The position numbers were made by a program, and so were the translations under genes. A stretch of DNA of 34,627 bases from Sulfuritalea sp. (GTDB taxonomy: Bacteria; Pseudomonadota; Gammaproteobacteria; Burkholderiales; Rhodocyclaceae), in the NCBI GenBank assembly GCA_023700805.1, contig JAMPYF010000043.1:1-34627 (forward strand). The letters run 5' to 3'. Numbering within the stretch: position 1 is the stretch's first letter; every line of letters begins with the position of its first letter. The notes beneath the pieces were generated by a model, which worked only from the letters and a program-made list of their open reading frames with translations, was not told the DNA's origin and ran no database searches. Shown one piece after another: positions 31,478 through 34,627 of this stretch.

Positions 31478-33346
31478 ATGTGGCGGCTTGACGGCAAGCA
31501 TTACTGGGCCGAGGAACGCACCGTCGTTCCCGGCGACAACCTGCCCGAGATGTTCTGGAATGCCGTGGCGCTGCGCGGCGAGCGCACGCTGTTCCGCCAG
31601 AAGAAGTACGGCCTGTGGCAGAGCCTGGCGTGGAACGAAGTGGGCCAGATCGTGCGCGAGGCCGGCATGGGCCTGCTCGAACTCGGCTTCGCGGTCGGCG
31701 AAACGGCGTCGATCCTAGGCAACACGCGCCAGGAATGGCTGTTTTCCGATCTCGCGGTGCTCTCCTGCGGCGGCATCAGCTCCGGCATCTACCCGACCGA
31801 CGCGGCGAGCCAGGTCGAATACCTGACGCAGGATTCGAATTCGGTGCTGCTCTTCGTCGAGGACGACGAACAGCTCGACAAGGCCCTCGAAGTGCGCGAA
31901 CGCCTGCCGAATCTGCGCAAGATCGTGGTCTGGGACATGGAGGGCCTGCGCGATCTCGACGACGAACAGGTGATCAGTTTCGACCGCCTGCGCGAACTGG
32001 GCCGCGCGCGCGCCGAGCGCATCGGGGCGCAGGCCGCCGCCGCTGAATGGCAGGCGCGCATCAAATCGCGGCGGCCGGAAGACCTGGCGATCCTGATCTA
32101 CACCTCGGGCACCACCGGCAAGCCCAAGGGCGCGATGCTCTCGCATCGCAACATCCTGCAGTCGGTGAAGAGCTTCAACATGGTGATCGCGCAGAACGAG
32201 GACGACGAGCGCATGTGCTTCCTGCCGCTGTGCCACGTCGCCGAGCGCAACGGCGGCGCCTATTTCGCCATCTACACCGGCACCAAGCTGAATTTCGTCG
32301 AGAACCCCGAGACGATTCCCGAGAACGTGCGCGAGATCGCGCCGACGGTGTTCGTCGCGGTGCCGCGGGTCTGGGAAAAGTTCTACTCGGGCGTACAAAT
32401 CGCGCTCAAGGAATCGAATGCCTTCGAGCAGTGGGCCTACCGGCTGGCGATCGGCATCGGCCTGGAAAAGGTCAGGCGCTACGAGGCGCGCCAGGCGATC
32501 GGCCGCGGGCTCGATTTCGCCCACTGGCTGGCGCGCGTGCTGGTGCTGAACAACGTGCGCAAGCTGATCGGCATCCATCGCAGCCGCATGCTGATCACCG
32601 GCGCCGCACCGATCTCGCCCGACCTGGTGCGCTGGTACCTGGCGCTCGGCGTGCCGATGCTGGAAGTCTGGGGCATGACCGAGACCGGCGGCGGCTCGAC
32701 CGCAATGCCGATCGACCGCATCAAGCCCGGTTCGATCGGCGTGCCGGGCAGGATGAACGAACTCAAGCTGTCGGCCGCGGGCGAACTGATGGTGCGCGGG
32801 CCGAACGTCTTCATGGGCTACCTCAATCAGCCGGAAAAGACCGCCGAAACCATCGACGCCGAGGGCTGGCTGCACACCGGCGACGTCGGCACCGTCGATG
32901 AGGAGGGTTTCTACCGCATCTCCGACCGCCTCAAGGACATCATCATCACCGCCGGCGGCAAGAACATCACGCCCTCCGAGCTGGAAAACCAGATCAAGTT
33001 CTCGCCCTACGTCACCGATGCCGTGGTCATCGGCGACCAGCGCCCCTACCTGGTGGCGCTGATCATGATCGATCAGGAGAACGTCGAGAAGTTCGCCCAG
33101 GACCATGACGTGCCCTTCTCCAACTATGTCAGCCTGACCCGCTCGGCGGAAGTGCAGAAGCTGATCGCCGACGAGATCGAACGGGTGAACCAGCAGTTCG
33201 CCCGCGTCGAGCAGGTCAAGAAGTTCCGCCTGATCGAGAAAAAGCTCGGCGCCGAGGACGAGGAATTGACCCCGACCATGAAATTGAAGCGTAAGCTAGT
33301 CAGTCAAAAATATGCCGAGCTGATCGAGTCGATGTATCGCGACTAG
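31478..33346 (+). CDS. Long-chain acyl-CoA synthetase (AMP-forming, FadD15-like)
   Basis: It activates a carboxylic acid to its CoA ester through an acyl-AMP intermediate. The 622-residue protein has the P-loop-like LIYTSGTTGKPKGAMLSH (about residues 208-225), the PLCHVAERN motif of long-chain ligases, WGMTETGGGS, the hinge GDVGTVDEEGFYRISDRLKD and the catalytic Lys near the end (TPTMKLKRK). The size and motifs fit the FadD15-like group of long-chain or cyclic-acid ligases. Its place between the transporter ATPases and the binding protein suggests that the imported substrate is an acid trapped as a CoA ester (inference). The ATG at 31478 has a GGGCGGA upstream. Confidence 0.93.
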   Translation: MWRLDGKHYWAEERTVVPGDNLPEMFWNAVALRGERTLFRQKKYGLWQSLAWNEVGQIVREAGMGLLELGFAVGETASILGNTRQEWLFSDLAVLSCGGISSGIYPTDAASQVEYLTQDSNSVLLFVEDDEQLDKALEVRERLPNLRKIVVWDMEGLRDLDDEQVISFDRLRELGRARAERIGAQAAAAEWQARIKSRRPEDLAILIYTSGTTGKPKGAMLSHRNILQSVKSFNMVIAQNEDDERMCFLPLCHVAERNGGAYFAIYTGTKLNFVENPETIPENVREIAPTVFVAVPRVWEKFYSGVQIALKESNAFEQWAYRLAIGIGLEKVRRYEARQAIGRGLDFAHWLARVLVLNNVRKLIGIHRSRMLITGAAPISPDLVRWYLALGVPMLEVWGMTETGGGSTAMPIDRIKPGSIGVPGRMNELKLSAAGELMVRGPNVFMGYLNQPEKTAETIDAEGWLHTGDVGTVDEEGFYRISDRLKDIIITAGGKNITPSELENQIKFSPYVTDAVVIGDQRPYLVALIMIDQENVEKFAQDHDVPFSNYVSLTRSAEVQKLIADEIERVNQQFARVEQVKKFRLIEKKLGAEDEELTPTMKLKRKLVSQKYAELIESMYRD

Positions 33347-33391
33347 GTCGCCGGCACTGTTGGTTTCAACCGGCAAAAAGAGGAGAGCACA

Positions 33392-34570
33392 ATGAAGCGT
33401 TACACGAAACTGGCGGCAGCGGTACTCGCGGCTGCGGGAGTTGGCGCTGGCGCCACGGCGCTCGCCGCCGAGCAGATGGGCGTCACCAAAAATGAAATCG
33501 TCATCGGCACGATCCAGGACCTGTCCGGTCCGCTGGCCGGCTTCGGCAAGGCCCTGCGCTTCGGCATGCAGATGCGCGTGGACGAGATCAACGAGTCCGG
33601 CGGCATCCACGGCCGCAAGGTCAAGTTCATCGCCGAGGACTCCGGCTACGATCCGAAGAAGGGCCTGCTCGCGGCGCAGAAAATGGTGCAGCAGGACAAG
33701 CTCTTCGCCATGGTCGGCACCATCGGCACCGCGGTCAATCTGGCCACCTTCCCGACCCTGTTCGACAAGGGCGTGATGAACCTCTTCCCGCTGACGGCGG
33801 CGCGCGAAATGTACGAGCCGCTGCACAAGCTGAAGTTCTCCTTCGCCGCGCCCTACTACAACCAGATGCGCAAGGGCATCCCCTGGATGGTCAAGGAGCG
33901 CGGCGCCAAGAAATTCTGCATCATCTATCAGGATGACGACTTCGGCACCGAGGTGCTGAAAGGCGCCGAGGACGGCCTCAAGGACATCAACATGGGCTTC
34001 GCCGAGAAGACCTCCTTCAAGCGCGGCGCTACCGACTTCTCGGCGCAGGTGTCGAAGATGAAGGCGGCGGACTGCGACACCGTGGTACTCGGCACCATCA
34101 TCCGCGAGACCATCGGCACCATAGGCACGGCGCGCAAGATGGGCTGGAACCCGAACTTCGTCGGCTCCTCGGCGGCCTATACCGACCTGATCCACAAGCT
34201 CGGCGGCAAGGCGATGGACGGGCTCTATGCCTTCCATCAGGTCGCCGTGCCCTATGCTGACGATTCCTCGAAGAACGTGCGCGACTGGTTCGCTTCCTAC
34301 AAGGCCAAGTTCAAGGAAGACCCCGGCCTGTTCTCCGCCTACGGCTACGTGGCGATGGACATGTTCATGCAGACGGCGAAGAAGACCGGTCCCAACCTGA
34401 CCACCGACAACTTCATCAAGACCCTGGAGAGCACCACGTTCTCGCGCGACATGTTCGGCAGCCCCGAGTACAAGTTCGGGCCCAAGCAACACCTGGGCAA
34501 CGACAAGTCCAAGGTGGGCCAGATCCAGAACGGCCGCTGGGTGGCGGTGACCGACTACCTGACCCAGTAA
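33392..34570 (+). CDS. ABC transporter substrate-binding protein (LivJ/LivK-like, periplasmic)
   Basis: The 392-residue protein has a signal peptide (positively charged start, hydrophobic core, cleavage probably after ALA near residue 26) and a type I periplasmic binding fold: EIVIGTIQDLSGPLAGFGKA, KVKFIAEDSGYDPKKGLLAAQKM, the ligand loop VGTIGTAVN and the hinge CIIYQDDDFGTEVLKGAEDGL. It captures the substrate for the liv-type permease. The ligand pocket is not typical of pure Leu/Ile/Val binders and the substrate is open. A strong AGAGGAGAG ribosome-binding site precedes ATG 33392. A dispersed-repeat copy (33435-33460) encodes GVGAGATA inside the hydrophobic core of the signal peptide. Confidence 0.94.
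   Translation: MKRYTKLAAAVLAAAGVGAGATALAAEQMGVTKNEIVIGTIQDLSGPLAGFGKALRFGMQMRVDEINESGGIHGRKVKFIAEDSGYDPKKGLLAAQKMVQQDKLFAMVGTIGTAVNLATFPTLFDKGVMNLFPLTAAREMYEPLHKLKFSFAAPYYNQMRKGIPWMVKERGAKKFCIIYQDDDFGTEVLKGAEDGLKDINMGFAEKTSFKRGATDFSAQVSKMKAADCDTVVLGTIIRETIGTIGTARKMGWNPNFVGSSAAYTDLIHKLGGKAMDGLYAFHQVAVPYADDSSKNVRDWFASYKAKFKEDPGLFSAYGYVAMDMFMQTAKKTGPNLTTDNFIKTLESTTFSRDMFGSPEYKFGPKQHLGNDKSKVGQIQNGRWVAVTDYLTQ
33435..33460 (+). repeat. Dispersed repeat, copy 10 (subfamily B), inside the binding-protein signal peptide
   Basis: It contains CGGGAGTTGGCGCTGGCGCC followed by ACGGCG. It is in frame and encodes AGVGAGATA, which acts as part of the hydrophobic signal-peptide core. Confidence 0.6.
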
Positions 34571-34609
34571 GTCCTTTTCCCGCAAGGCAGGATGTAGATC
34601 CGGCGACGG

Positions 34610-34627
34610 GCGCCCTGATCAGGGCGC
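34610..34627. terminator. Perfect palindrome at the window edge, possible terminator stem
   Basis: GCGCCCTGATCAGGGCGC is its own reverse complement and lies 40 bp after the binding-protein stop. Whether a T tract follows is outside the window, so terminator function is only likely by position. Confidence 0.45.

Overview
The window is GC-rich, densely coded DNA with proteobacterial gene content. The gene set (a LivHMGF-type ABC transporter with an embedded acyl-CoA ligase, acyl-CoA dehydrogenases, many GGDEF/EAL proteins, a bacteriohemerythrin, and an FNR-type box) fits a metabolically versatile, facultatively anaerobic betaproteobacterium, perhaps near the Rhodocyclaceae or Sterolibacteriaceae. 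That placement is an inference from protein style and gene order, not from a marker gene. No rRNA, tRNA, CRISPR array or intact transposase was seen.

Layout. 1-5.7 kb: the tail of a membrane protein, a sirtuin and a CopD-like membrane protein, a beta-lactamase-fold serine hydrolase, S-adenosylmethionine synthetase directly behind a zinc alcohol dehydrogenase, and an NlpC/P60 lipoprotein. 5.7-9.6 kb: a SagB-like nitroreductase behind a hairpin-rich leader with a terminator, a PAS-GGDEF-EAL protein followed by a bacteriohemerythrin, and a DUF1499 protein. 9.7-11.5 kb: a lower-GC accessory patch with a BrnT/BrnA-type toxin-antitoxin pair and an unknown one-helix membrane protein.

11.5-20.3 kb is a divergent beta-oxidation locus. 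On the minus strand it encodes an AidB-like acyl-CoA dehydrogenase, a transglutaminase-like protein, a crotonase and a TetR regulator. On the plus strand it encodes a long-chain-type acyl-CoA dehydrogenase, a thiolase and a FadJ-type trifunctional enzyme. Between the two arms lies a perfect 18-bp palindrome inside a sigma70-like promoter. It matches the published KstR2 box pattern and is the likely operator of the TetR protein. Three of the intergenic gaps in this locus hold long inverted repeats built from short tandem words. 20.3-27.6 kb holds a broken cNMP-binding gene, a perfect FNR-type site, a giant MASE-kinase-PAS-GAF-GGDEF-EAL chimera whose GGDEF is degenerate, and a membrane PAS-PAS-GGDEF cyclase. 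27.7-34.6 kb is a liv-type operon (two permeases, two ATPases, a long-chain acyl-CoA synthetase, a binding protein) that probably imports a carboxylic acid or amino acid and activates it to its CoA ester, which could feed the upstream beta-oxidation genes.

The most unusual feature is a dispersed repeat of about 25-33 bp, core AGTTGGCGCTGGCG. I count ten copies: eight clear and two partial. Some lie between genes. Four lie inside four unrelated genes, all read in the same frame as an R/G-V-G-A-G-A-T-A-like peptide, and two bracket the broken cNMP gene. It looks like a small mobile or recombinogenic element that tolerates insertion into coding sequence.
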